Below, piece by piece: positions 1 to 41,465 of a stretch of DNA of 64,000 nucleotides (positions are counted from its first letter, which is position 1; every line of letters begins with the position of its first letter). Origin of the DNA: Larus michahellis (lineage: Eukaryota > Chordata > Aves > Charadriiformes > Laridae). The translations under genes were made by a program, and so were the position numbers. The stretch lies in assembly GCF_964199755.1 (NCBI RefSeq), contig NC_133903.1:7333001-7397000 (forward strand). Reading direction: 5' to 3'. Under the pieces are notes generated by a model. That model was given only the letters and a program-made list of their open reading frames with translations. It was not told the DNA's origin and made no database searches.

Positions 1-822
1 TCTGGGGCCTTTGATTGTGTTCCCAGGCTTGGGGAGCACAGTGCCATCCCAGCATGGCCCTTCCTTTCAACCAGTATCCCCTTAAAAGTGGACTGCAAGA
101 GGGGAGGAAGCCAACCCACGCTTATGTGCTGCTCTGAGGAGCACAAAAGCAGCCTGGAAAGTTTTTTCTCGGCTCCCCTCGCCTTTTCTCCGTAATGTTT
201 TTCCTCTGTATTACAGAGCCATCTTGCTGGATACTTTCCTTGGACTCTTACAGAGATTTTTAAGAAAAAAGGGACATGCCTTCATGTTCTGCCAGCCTGC
301 CCCAGAAGACAGCACTGCCAAAATACTCTCTCCGGGTTCTCACTCACAATTCCAAAATCATCCTATTTTTCCCTCAGCTCCTACTCTTGGTTCAGCCTGT
401 TAACTCTTCTGGCAGCAGTTTAAGCAGAGGACAAGGGCCTTTCACAGCTGTGTTTGCTAGCTGGTCTCCAATGTCCAGCATGGGCTGAATGCGAGCAGAG
501 AACATCTCAGAAAACACCCACTGCCCTTTCACAAGGGCTGCCTGAAGCCAACAAGCCCCGTACTGGAGAGGCAGTGGCTGACTCTCCTCCTCTAGCAGGA
601 CAAAATGTTTCTCTCATTTGCACACTTCTGCAGCAACCTCTTGTGGGACCAATCCCAGCACAGAGTCCTGACACACCCTGCGTTTATTTTTCTGATCTCG
701 AGATATCGAAAGTGGGACATATCCAGGGGCAACATGAGGATGAGGGAGGCTGGAGGGCTGTGGAAGCGGGGCTGTACTTTCACACGCACGCCTGACAGAG
801 CAGGGCAGCAGGGCGTTGTTAC
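1..822 (-). other. NTHL1 intron 2 (partial)
   Basis: Non-coding sequence follows the exon 2 donor in the direction of NTHL1 transcription. I looked on both strands for the next NTHL1 exon (the YQVLLSLMLSSQTKDQ block known from mammals) and found none. No repeat was recognised. Confidence 0.7.
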
Positions 823-1070
823 CTGTGGAGGTGCGCTGCTGTCGTAACACCTCTCCACTCCCATCTCATCGACGGGAGCATCTCTGCTCCTCCTCATTTC
901 CCTGATGTGCTCCAGTTGCTGCCGCCAGTCCCTTGGCTCCCAGCGTGGTCTCTGGGGCTCAGCTGTCCCCTGCTCGGCACCATCCCCCTGCCCAGATTCG
1001 TAGGCAATGGCAATGCTCTTTCTCCTCCTGCTGCGCCTCGGGAGGCCGGCTGTGCTATGGACCTGGCTCA
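823..1070 (-). CDS. NTHL1: NTHL1 exon 2
   Basis: It starts after a CCCTTGCAG acceptor and ends at CCACAG|GTAACA. The translation holds a basic cluster, IAYESG, the tryptophan-rich WEPRDWRQQL segment, the charged stretch before DAPVDEMG, and CYDSSAPP. This is the linker just before the glycosylase fold. The exon closes after the AlaProPro segment as in human. Confidence 0.9.
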
Positions 1071-1691
1071 CTGCAAGGGATGGGAGAGAGATTTTCAGGC
1101 CTGAGGCCAGGGGAGAGAAGCCTTCGTCTCCCACCAGAGCCCAGCGTCAGCCCTGCATATCCGCAACCACCCCAGGGCACCCCGATGAGGGCTGAACTCA
1201 TCTTCTCCATAGACCCAACCCAGCAGCAACACCTCACATCCACCCAGCCCTAACCGGGGCCAGAAATGGCTGGGAAGGACCTGGGAAACAGGTGACAACA
1301 GCTGGGGACACATGTCACGCTATGGGGATGTGTGTCCCAAACACACAGGAGGCCGCGGGAGGCCAAGACATGCCCCCAGGCCCTCGCGTAGTGCCACAGG
1401 CAAGACAGTCGCCGGGGTGCTGCCACATCCAGGGCTCCGAGGGGGACGTGACAGGGACACCATGCCCCTGTCCCCGGGCTGGGCTGGGCTGGGCTGGGCT
1501 GGGCCCTCGCTCCCCCCGCTAGCAGGTCCCCAGGCCCCCCGCCCCGTGCCAAGGCCAGGTCGGGCCGGGGCCGCACGCCACCCGACCAGCCCGGGAAGCA
1601 CCGATCTCCCCGTACCTCCGGCCGTCCCCCGGGCCCCGCCGAGCCGTCGGGCCGCCACCCGCCCACCGCCGGCGGAGACGGCGGCACACAT
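823..1691 (-). CDS. NTHL1: NTHL1 5' part (exons 1-2), endonuclease III-like DNA glycosylase, cut by the left edge
   Basis: NTHL1 is a bifunctional DNA N-glycosylase/AP lyase that removes oxidised pyrimidines in base excision repair, in nucleus and mitochondria. Only the N-terminal region is here. Two exons join in phase: 1691-1616 (25 codons plus one base) and 1070-823. Recognition rests on exon 2, which has a basic nuclear-localisation-like run (RRSRRRK), then WEPRDWRQQL, DAPVDEMG and CYDSSAPP, in the same order as in human NTHL1. The helix-hairpin-helix, catalytic Lys/Asp and iron-sulfur cluster exons are not in the window; no exon 3 match was seen in bases 1-822. The gene is head-to-head with TSC2, as in mammals. 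The early N-terminus is poorly conserved, so exon 1 is less certain than exon 2. Confidence 0.88.
1476..1503. repeat. (GGGCT)5 short tandem repeat
   Basis: Five perfect GGGCT units plus GGG, in NTHL1 intron 1 at the edge of the CpG island. Confidence 0.9.
1616..1691 (-). CDS. NTHL1: NTHL1 exon 1 (coding part)
   Basis: The start ATG reads 1691-1689 on the minus strand, in a GCCGCC-ATG context with a strong -3 G. The 25-codon Ala/Gly/Arg-rich leader could serve mitochondrial targeting. It ends at a GAG|GTACGG donor and leaves one base, which fits the two bases that open exon 2. No residue-level match to mammals is evident in this fast-evolving leader, so the donor choice rests on reading phase. 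Confidence 0.6.
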
Positions 1692-1701
1692 GGCGGCCGC
1701 C

Positions 1702-1727
1702 CCGGAAACTACCGGTCCCAGCGTGCC
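1702..1727 (+). promoter_or_regulatory. ETS-like site followed by ZNF143/Staf-like site
   Basis: CCGGAA at 1702-1707 abuts ACTACCGGTCCCAGCGTGCC at 1708-1727. The second motif fits the Staf/ZNF143 pattern (ACTAC, TCCCAG, TGCC at the expected spacing). Such sites are common in bidirectional CpG promoters. Seen by eye only. Confidence 0.6.
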
Positions 1728-1745
1728 CCGCGGCGTGCGCGGGCG

Positions 1746-1767
1746 CCGGAAGCGGCGGGACTTCCGG
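1746..1767. promoter_or_regulatory. Inverted pair of ETS-like sites
   Basis: CCGGAAGC at 1746-1753 and ACTTCCGG at 1760-1767 form an inverted pair of GGAA cores seven bases apart. Each strand therefore presents an ETS/GABP-type site near the presumed TSC2 start. GC boxes follow directly. Confidence 0.55.
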
Positions 1768-1850
1768 CGGGGGCGGGGCGCGGCGCCGGGGGGGCCGGCG
1801 CGGAGCGGGGCGCGGGCCGGGGGCGGCGGGGCCGGGCCGGGGGTCGGCGG
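1768..1850 (+). other. TSC2: TSC2 exon 1, 5' noncoding
   Basis: A clear GGCGG|GTGAGT donor at 1851 follows GC-rich leader sequence. In mammals TSC2 exon 1 is noncoding and the ATG lies in exon 2; the same holds here. The 5' limit given is arbitrary, because the transcription start cannot be read from sequence. Confidence 0.6.
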
Positions 1851-3285
1851 GTGAGTGAGTGAGGGGGTGGGGGAGCGCAGGGCCCGCTGCCCGGCCCGGG
1901 GTGCGCGGGGGCCTGGCGGGGCCTAGCGGGAGTTGGGGCCTTGCCCCCGGGGTGTGTGTGTGTGGGGCTGCCGGCAGCCCCCGGCTGGGGGGTGTCCCCC
2001 GGGTGTCTCCTGTCAGGGAGCCGGGGTGTGTTGTGGGGGGGCCTGTGGCGTGTCCCCCCTTGTGTGTCCTCAAGGGGTTGTGGCATGTCCCGTGGTGGTG
2101 GGGGCGGGGGCTGTGGTATGGTCCCGACATGTTTGGGGGGGATCGGGGACACACTGTGCCATGTCCTGGGCCGTATGAGGGGCTGTGGTGTGACCCCTGG
2201 GGCAGTTGGCTGGGGGCTGTGGTGTGTCCCCCGGGGCGGTGGACTGTAGTGTGTCCCCTGGGGTGGTGGGCTGGGGACTGCGGTGTGTCCCCCGAGGTCG
2301 TGGACTGGAGGCTGTGATGTGCCCCCCTAGAGCTGTGATGTGTCCCCCTAGAGCTGTGATGTGTCCCCCGGGGTGGTGGGCTGTGGTGTGTCCCCTGGTC
2401 ATGTTGGGCTGGGGGCCATGGCGTGTCCCCTGGGCTGGGGGCCATGGCGTGTCCCCTGGGATGCTAGGACAGGATCTGTGGCCTGTCCCCTGGGAGCACA
2501 AGGGATTACTGTGGCGTGTGCCTGGGATGTGGGGAAGGCTGTGGCATGTCCATGGGGGCCACGGGTCATAAACGGGGCCTGCTGGGTTTGGGCGGGAGCA
2601 TGTGCACGGTGCTGGGGCTGCAGCAGCTTGCAAGGAGCTGGTGTCCTGCTCTGAGCTGGGTTCTGGGGTCCCCGAGGGGCAGTGGGTTGGCGCTGGATGT
2701 GGAGGCAGTTTCTGAAGGTTGTTGCTGTTGTTGTGGTGTTGTTGTAATGGGTGTGCTTGTTCTCGCTTCCCTCTCTCCTTGCCATGGCAGCATTTGGATG
2801 TTCCACCGCTTAGATTTGTAAGTCCTTTCTCATGTCTAGCTACTTTCAGCATCTAGTTTAGAGAGCTGTGTGCTTGTCCCTTGCTTTTGGACTGGGAACA
2901 AGTACTTCAGCTCACACCCGCCAAAAAGTGTGTGTGTGTGTTTATACTTCAGAAATCAGCTCATCGGTTTTAAAATGGTGGTTGCTCTGTGCAGGCTGTG
3001 GTGGTGCTGGGCATTTGGAGGGCCCAGAAAATGATAATCCTGAGCTCCCTATTCCTCGGATAGCTGCAGGATGCAGGTGCTGAAGGCAGGAGCAGCACAG
3101 GTTCCTCATGTGTGTGGGCTCCTTGTTGTTTTGTCCTCAGCATTGGGCTTCTCCCATGTTTGAAATGGCTTGAAACGCCAGAGCTGTTTGTAAAAGCCAC
3201 ATTGTGATGGCTGTTACTGGTGTTTTCCTGCTTAAAGTTTCCCCTTTGGGCCTCCCTTAACAGAAATGCTGTTCTGTATTTGCAG
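1851..3285 (+). other. TSC2 intron 1
   Basis: The intron runs from GTGAGT at 1851 to TTTGCAG at 3285. The first third is dominated by a G-rich degenerate minisatellite (see 2030-2560). A short GT microsatellite lies near 2928-2941. The rest shows nothing recognisable. Confidence 0.8.
2030..2560. repeat. G-rich degenerate minisatellite in TSC2 intron 1
   Basis: A unit of the form CTGTGGTGTGTCCCCnGG with variable G-rich linkers recurs many times. The clearest copies are a triplet of GAGCTGTGATGTGTCCCCC-type units at about 2309-2370 and a perfect adjacent duplication of about 28 bp at 2408-2463 around GGGGGCCATGGCGTGTCCCC. The plus strand is heavily G-biased in runs of 3-7 G. The repeat makes long open frames on the minus strand (Gly-His-Thr-Thr-rich) that are not genes. 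Confidence 0.85.
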
Positions 3286-3312
3286 GGCCTCAGTGCTGCT
3301 TGCTTGTCAGCA

Positions 3313-35006
<31,694 letters not shown>

Positions 35007-36159
35007 ATCCCGGTGGGTCGGTGCGTCTGTTCTGGGACGGACGAGGCAGCGAGAGCGTTTTACAGGCCTGCTGACCCCGTGCGGCTGCATGGACGTAGCG
35101 GAGAAGGTTTGGCGGGCGCAGCGTGGCTGCGCTGCTGCATGCGGACTGGGCACTGAACCGCACCGGGGGGCTTGAATGTTTCTCCGTCTCGGCCTGACAC
35201 TCTCTGATGAGGACGCTGTATTCCCAGCAGATGCTCCAAGAGAGGACCAACTCTACGTATTTTGTTTTTATTTGGTTTGAGCTATTTCAAAGCTTCCATC
35301 TCTGATGGGAACTTCCTTGCAGAACCTTTCTTTGGACTCCTTCCACACCAGCGTCTGGTGGAAGCAGACAAAGTATGATACTCTGCAGTTCATCACGTAG
35401 TTGGAAGGTGCAGGAACTGTGGGGATTTTGATGACTTGGTTGGGAATGAAGTATGAAGTACTGAAAATCCAGTCGTTATTTCTAAGCACCCTGGAATCCC
35501 AGCTCCTCTCCAGGCCTCGGCGTCTCTCAGCACTTGAACTCTTCAGGCTCTCAGACTTGTTCTGCTGCCGGCTCTGGTAAGAGTTAATTTGGGTTCTCAA
35601 GTGACCTGCCAAACATGCTGCTTAAATTCCCATGGATTTGTCTCCATTTTGAGAGATTCACAGCAAACCCTCCCTCATTCAGCAGAAATTATTTTGCTCC
35701 CGGCAGTAATGCAAAACAGGGGGGCGGATGCCACTCGCCGGAGCAGCAGAACGGCAGAGACCTGGGCCACAAATTATTTGGGATGAACAGTCTGACCCAT
35801 GGGGCTGCCTGCAGGGATTTAGCCAGAGGCCAGACCTGATATCTAGGTTCGGCTGCAGAATTCCCGCTGGTTGCAGCGAGGCTGGGGGTAACTCTTTTTG
35901 AAAGACTGTTGACATGTCTTGGGGCATCATCTCTGAGTGAGTTTTGCCTGTTGCACTAACGCATAGTGACAGTCCCTCCTGCTGGACCCTCGGCTGTTGA
36001 AGGCGTTACGAGCGGTCCTTTCAGCGCACGCGTGGACAGGTGGAATTGGGATTATGTAGCCCATCTTGTGGTAAGATGGTCATCAGACACTACACTACCA
36101 AACTGGGAGAAACCATGTAAGCTGGACTATACTGTGAGTACTTTATCTCCTGCTTTGTA

Positions 36160-36165
36160 AATAAA
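36160..36165 (+). promoter_or_regulatory. Polyadenylation signal AATAAA, proximal (TSC2)
   Basis: First canonical hexamer after the TSC2 stop. It is followed by GGGGGGAGCGTGGCTTTTTGG, a plausible GU/U-rich downstream element. Confidence 0.7.
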
Positions 36166-36355
36166 GGGGGGAGCGTGGCTTTTTGGTAACAGCTAACGGC
36201 AGCGCCCTTGCAGTGGAGATGAAGACAAGTGCAATCTGCACACGGAACTGTGAAGTGACAGGTGAGGGGACAAAAGTGATGCTACTAGCTTGTGCAGGGC
36301 TGTTTGGGAACTCTAAGTGTATGTTGTGTTTTGAGTGTTTATAAGTCATAAAGGA

Positions 36356-36361
36356 AATAAA
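36356..36361 (+). promoter_or_regulatory. Polyadenylation signal AATAAA, distal (TSC2)
   Basis: Second canonical hexamer, 196 bp after the first, followed within 40 bp by TGGTCAGTGGGTTCTTGCTGG. Confidence 0.65.
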
Positions 36362-36380
36362 ATATTCGTATGGTCAGTGG

Positions 36381-36970
36381 GTTCTTGCTGGCCTGGGAAG
36401 ATTCAAACTGTGTTTCATAATAACGTAAATTCCTTCCCTCCTTTCCCCTTTCAGTTTTTTGATCCGTATCACTCATATTTCAGTAACCGCCAGCTGCGCC
36501 TCGTGGTGCGATACCTGGCTGCGTTCCAGTCCCTGCACTGGGGATATTCCTCTGCCGCAGCTTCACGTCACCTCTGCCGCGGGGCGCTTTTCTCTCGGCG
36601 TCTCCCACCAGAGCAGCTCGACTGCTGCCGCGGGTGTTTGTGCAGTGGCAGCTGGGGACGAGCGAGCCCTTGTGCCGTCCTCTGCCTTGGTCGAGTCTCC
36701 TTTACCTTGACGGCAGACCCTTCACTGACACGCTGATGTCGTTAATTACAGCCCAGAGCTGCCCTAGTAGGTTGGCCGATGTAAGGAAGTGCCTTGTTTT
36801 GTGCAGGAGACCTGAAATTCTGGTCACAGACAAAGAGAATGACAATGCGGGGGGAGGGATGGCTCTGGACTAGCTCTGGCTGGTGCTGCTTTGCCCCTAC
36901 CATGCCTTTGCCGAGCTCTCGCTGGGAGCCGGGAGGGGGCTGGAGTGAGCGGAACAAAAGCATCGGAGCC
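36381..36970. other. Gap between the convergent TSC2 and PKD1 3' ends
   Basis: About 0.6 kb between the last TSC2 signal and the farthest PKD1 signal. Moderately GC-rich with no recognisable gene or repeat. Confidence 0.5.
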
Positions 36971-36988
36971 GGGTGGTAGCAGTCATCT

Positions 36989-36994
36989 TTTATT
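36989..36994 (-). promoter_or_regulatory. Polyadenylation signal AATAAA, most distal (PKD1)
   Basis: TTTATT on the plus strand. It is the last canonical hexamer in the PKD1 direction before the TSC2 3' end. Confidence 0.5.
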
Positions 36995-37109
36995 TGACCT
37001 TGTCATTTTTTAAGAAACATCCCCACAGTTACAAAATACGATACGTTTGTTTGCAGTGAAATGCTGACCAGACAGTAACAGTTGGCATATTGGTCACAAT
37101 CATCTGTTC

Positions 37110-37131
37110 TTTTTTTTTTTTTTTTTTTTTT
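37110..37131. repeat. T22 homopolymer
   Basis: Uninterrupted run of 22 T on the plus strand, which is an A-run in the presumed PKD1 3' UTR. Confidence 0.95.
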
Positions 37132-37298
37132 GAAAATAAAAAAGCACTTACATAAGTCCCTCCCTCTCCCTTTTAAACTAATGGATAGAGTTTTTGATTT
37201 AAGCAGCTTGATACTGTTGCATCTTTGTGAGACTTAAGACAATAAATAAGAAACCATCTCTGGGTGACTACAAACACAGAAATATACATTCAGGAGTA

Positions 37299-37304
37299 TT
37301 TATT
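37299..37304 (-). promoter_or_regulatory. Polyadenylation signal AATAAA (PKD1)
   Basis: TTTATT on the plus strand. Read on the minus strand it is followed by TGTATATTTCTGTGTTTGTAG, a good GU-rich downstream element. Confidence 0.55.
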
Positions 37305-40300
37305 GGCTAGGGCTGCAAGTCAAGTTTATCGCTGTCGAGGGCGTAACTCCATGACTAGTAACTCTGGCTGCAGCTCAGCGCACGTATACGCGGTACCTTA
37401 GCTGGGACAGTGAAGGAACCCTGTGAGTGTTGCTATAGTTTGTACAAATAAATGCTGCGATGAGAACTACGATTGCCCGAAAGCTGTCAGTGGTGCCCAT
37501 CACGCACGTGGGCCCTCGTGGAGGTTTTTGGCTTTTCAAGAAACAACTGTGGGTTCCAGAGCTGCTCTCCGTACTTCAAGTGAAGGGAAGAAGTAGGGCA
37601 GTTGTCTTATCCTGTTTCTGCTCCTCTTTGATTAGAAGAAGCACTTGGTAAGTCACACGCATCAAGTCACATTCACACACACGCAGAGCACGCTTGGTGA
37701 GAAACAGGCACTTGGGAACAAAAATCCTGACGTTTCACTCGGGGAGCATCCTTCTTAGAGCCCCCCGCTCCCCTCCCGTTAGCTTATTACAGGCTGTTCG
37801 GAGCAGCCGGGTCCCTGCTCGCCCCTGCCTCTCGCCTTCCTGCGCTTAACTCCTATGGCCACGCTCGCTCACGTGAGCGTATTCGAGCTGTGGGGGTTGG
37901 GAAGGGGCTGAGAACAGAACTGTGCATCTTGAACTGAACTTTTTGCCTCTTGAAGATGCAAGAGATTTCCAAGACCTGCTTGGTTCGTTTTGCTCACTCA
38001 GGGGTGGCTGGATCTACGCACGCTGCTCCACTGCAGCAGGGAAGGGCTGCCCAGGCGCGGAGCTAGAGATTGAAAGTGGCTGTTCCGGTGCAGTTGTGCT
38101 TGGGAGATCTCCCATGTAAGAACCCTAAAGCGAGTAAGAGCTGGTGGCCCAGCCGGCAGCACATGCCAGCGAGTGCTGCCCTACAGGTGCTCTCCTTTTT
38201 CCATCTCTCTCTGTTGGCCAAAAAAATTCCTGCATGTGTAGGCAGCAGTGTTAGAAGCTGAGCACCTTGCTTTTGTCTTTGCGGGCAGCTGCTGTTTATG
38301 CATCTAACTACTTCTCCGGTGCCTTTCCTTTTGAGGCGTAGCCAAAGAGGCAGAAACTTTGGCTTTAAGGACAGAAGTAGAATAGAATTCCTGAGTTTCA
38401 CCCAGGGCCTGTCCTTACCTCACCGAACAGGATTTTGCTTTATAACTATGTCCTTCTGTAGCCCCGGGGAGGACACACCGGAGGGGCATGGAGCTTAGCG
38501 ACTGGATGCAGAGGTGTGCCCAGCACCGCTATCGGAGCTGCAGTGCCACAGCCCAGCTATCCCGGCACATCTCACAGCTGCTCGTTTTACTGCCTTAAGG
38601 GATTTGGGACGTGGTTTGCAGGCACCTGCACCAGCATTGTACCTGTCCCCCCCACAAAAAAGGTCATGGGCACGTACCAGAGGTGAGCCTGGAGGCTGTG
38701 CTCCTCGGCTAAGTAAAAGGAACTGAAAAATGAAAGGCCAATAGTTTTAAATCTCTGTCTTGAAAGCCAGTTTTAGACACCAGAAGTGTTCTGGGGAAGA
38801 GAGAGCTGTTAGTAAAAGAAGTAATGAATCACTCGTGTACACCAGCACCGGAGCCAGCACTGGGCCCCATCCCTGGGCTCTGTGGACCTCGCTGCTGGTT
38901 CTACCTGCTCCAGGCACCTGCTGCCTCCAGGCTGGAGCCCTCTATCTCCGACTACTGCTACTGAACTCTAGGCACTTCTCTGTCGTCTCCTCTTCTACCT
39001 GCCTTTCCTTCCTGCTATGGAAGCTTTGTGGTTACTAGTATTAGTTTTCTCCCCTCTGCACTCTACTTCTCTCTGTGCAATCTGCTCTTTCAACCACCTC
39101 TACGGTGACCAACCACCACCTCACTTTAAGTAATCTTCAAGCTACAGCACACTTGTCTTCTCCTGCCCACGTCCTTCTGCAACCTTTCCACAGTGTCTGG
39201 CCTTCATATCAACTGAGTTTTTCAAAGGTAAATTAACACCAATCCCAAAGCCATCACAAAGAACACCCCTGTGCCCTCCTGTATCCTCCTTCAGTCACCC
39301 GTAAGGGACATGGGCAGGCACCTGGAGCCAAGGAAGCACGCGGATAGCTGGAGTGAAATCTTCCTTATAAGTCTCTAACACAGTGCGGCAGCAGTGCTGG
39401 GAGCTGGATGGGGAGACTCGGGTGATGTGATCAGCAATGGAAGTGTCCGAGAAGACCCCTCTCTCTGCCTGGAAAGGTCTCCCCGGCCTGGGCACGGGAA
39501 GGCTGCTTCCAGGACCATCAGCATCAGAGGCAAGATGCGTTCGAACCCGAGGCACCCTCCCCTGCCGCGCTGCCTGCCTGGTCTTGCTGCCTAAGGCTTC
39601 CCCTTCGACCCCCTCACGTTTCCGAAGCATGGAGCAAGTTCTGGGAAGACACCAAGCCGTGCGCTGCTGGGCTTCCCCTCCCCTGCCACGCTCCGCTCCG
39701 CCTGCAGCGACTGGCCCAGAGCCAGCCTGGCCGAACCTCAGCGGGGAGGAGAGCACGCGCACCACATGCACACAGACACCTAATACTTATATACACGGGA
39801 CATTCCCAGGAAGAAGCACTTAATACATCCTTTAAATAACTCTGACAATAGTATTCTGTCTCCTATCTACATGTTTCAAACACGTTACCGATGCTATGAA
39901 AATATAGCAAACATACAAAAATATATACATTTTAAAAAAAAAAAACAAAACCAAACCATATAAATTACATACAATATACATAACGTGAAATGGTGATGAT
40001 GAGGTGAATGCAGGCCCCGGGGAGGCTTCAGCCGCTGCTCAGCACCCCCCTGCGCTGGGAGCAGGGGGTGCCCCGGGCGCAGCCCCTCCCTGGCCGGGCA
40101 CGGCGAGCACAGGCCAGCTGTAGCCCAGCGCACGGCGAGTCCCGGGGAGCTGCGGGGCGGCAGGGCTGGAGGGAGACCCCAACAAAAGCGCCCTTAGGGC
40201 TTTACCAGCCTCCCCCAACGCCTTTGTGCTTCTCTTAGGAGGTACCGGCACGGCTGGGGCATGCTGGGGGCTGCGTTCACTTCATCAGGTCATTTCAGTT

Positions 40301-41101
40301 TATGATTTAAACAAACAAACAAAAAAATACTGCTTTTGTGATATATTATCCCATTCTTGTTATGTCGCATGTGTCATTGTTAGCCGAGGAAAGCATTGTT
40401 TAAAGTGCTGGGCAGTACATACGAACAAGTAAACCAAAAAAAATACATATACTTACGTCAATACATTCCTTGGATTAGAAAAGCCAAGCAGCCAGCAGCG
40501 CCCGCACCCCGTGGGCCACTGTGCCGGGGGGCAAGCGCTGGGGGGCAGGGGGTGGGTGGGGGACCGCAGCGAAGCCAGCACGTCGGCAACCCCACGCTCA
40601 GAGACAGCTGAAAGCAGCCCGAGGTCTCCATGAGCTGCAGCTCATTATCCCCTCCGAGCCTGGCCGGGTAGCAGGGCTGGCAGCTCGCTGCAGCTTGCAA
40701 TGTCATTTGTTTTAAATATTGGGTTTCTTTAAATACAAGCAATAGTACCAATTTCTGGAGGATAAAAGTAGCCAATACTGGAAATTAACTGATCTGGATG
40801 TAGATATCATTTATCTATATCTATATATATTTACGCTTAAAAAAAAAAAAAAATTGGTTAAATATCTTCTTGAAACCTGTAGCTTTCCTCCACAGTGTGT
40901 GTGGTCAACAAAATCCAAGACTCAGTTCAAACCTTCAAGGCCTGGGGCTCTCCTCTCCCCCTTTCCATCCGGCACAGCCAGCAGGGAAGGGAGGTGAGCC
41001 TTGTACCAGTCACCCTGTGCCAGTCCCCAGTAAAGTGTCCATGTGACAGTCGCCATATGCAGCCGTTTGCAGATGGGGCCATTTAACAAAATAAATGACT
41101 T

Positions 41102-41107
41102 TTTAAT
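41102..41107 (-). promoter_or_regulatory. Variant polyadenylation signal ATTAAA (PKD1, proximal)
   Basis: TTTAAT on the plus strand, about 360 nt past the PKD1 stop. Possible short 3' UTR. Confidence 0.35.
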
Positions 41108-41465
41108 ACTGCCCTACCCTAACAGGGATTTTCTGCACGCTGACTGTACCCCGCGCACCCTTCCCCAGCTGTCCCCGAGGGAAAGGCTCAGCCTTCTCCA
41201 ACCAACCCTTAATGCTGGAAGCCACCAGTAAGGAAGTCGGCCCATCCGCTGGGGATGCTCAGGTCCACGGAGGATGGCAGCTGTGCCAGCCCCATTGCAG
41301 GCAGCAGCCCCGTGTGCCCTGGCAGGCACAGCCGCCGCGGCGGGAGCTTTCAGAAGCAGCAGCTCCTGAGGCTCCAGGTCTGCACGGCAGGCACAGCCCA
41401 CCCTTCGCAAACCCCTTTCCAGGCGCTCTCTGCCCTCCGAGGGCATTGCTCCCCGTGCTGCACTG

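Larger units (their letters stand above)
1430..1960. promoter_or_regulatory. CpG island and bidirectional NTHL1/TSC2 promoter
   Basis: This block is extremely GC- and CpG-rich, with several GC boxes (for example GGGGGCGGGGC near 1769-1779). It separates the NTHL1 start codon on the minus strand (1691) from the TSC2 exon 1 donor on the plus strand (1851), leaving about 160 bp between the two transcripts' first exons. There is no obvious TATA box. Divergent transcription from a CpG island is the known arrangement of this gene pair in mammals; that it works so here is inference. Confidence 0.8.
35007..36380 (+). other. TSC2: TSC2 3' UTR (presumed)
   Basis: No AATAAA occurs on the plus strand until 36160. 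The 3' UTR should therefore be about 1.17 or 1.37 kb, depending on which signal is used, against roughly 0.1 kb in human. No other gene is recognisable here. The end point is inferred from the second signal. Confidence 0.65.
36971..41465 (-). other. PKD1: PKD1 3' UTR (presumed, up to 4.5 kb)
   Basis: Downstream of the PKD1 stop on the minus strand the only canonical AATAAA hexamers I found are at 37299-37304 and 36989-36994. An ATTAAA variant lies at 41102-41107, about 360 nt after the stop. Use of the canonical sites would give a 4.2-4.5 kb 3' UTR; the variant would give about 0.4 kb. The interval holds a T22 tract (37110-37131), an A12 tract (near 39933-39944), an A15 tract (40839-40853) and AT-rich patches. 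No other gene was seen. Confidence 0.5.

Noticed and set aside
1-822. NTHL1 exon 3
   Set aside because: No sequence matching the conserved block after CYDSSAPP was found on the minus strand; it must lie beyond the left edge.
1519-2852. Long minus-strand open frames (up to 308 residues, Gly-His-Thr-Pro rich) across TSC2 intron 1
   Set aside because: They are products of the G-rich minisatellite and CpG island: low-complexity repeats with no family resemblance.
37110-37131. T22 tract considered as the tail of a processed retrocopy
   Set aside because: No gene-like body or target-site duplication was recognised beside it, so it is treated as a simple homopolymer in the presumed PKD1 3' UTR.
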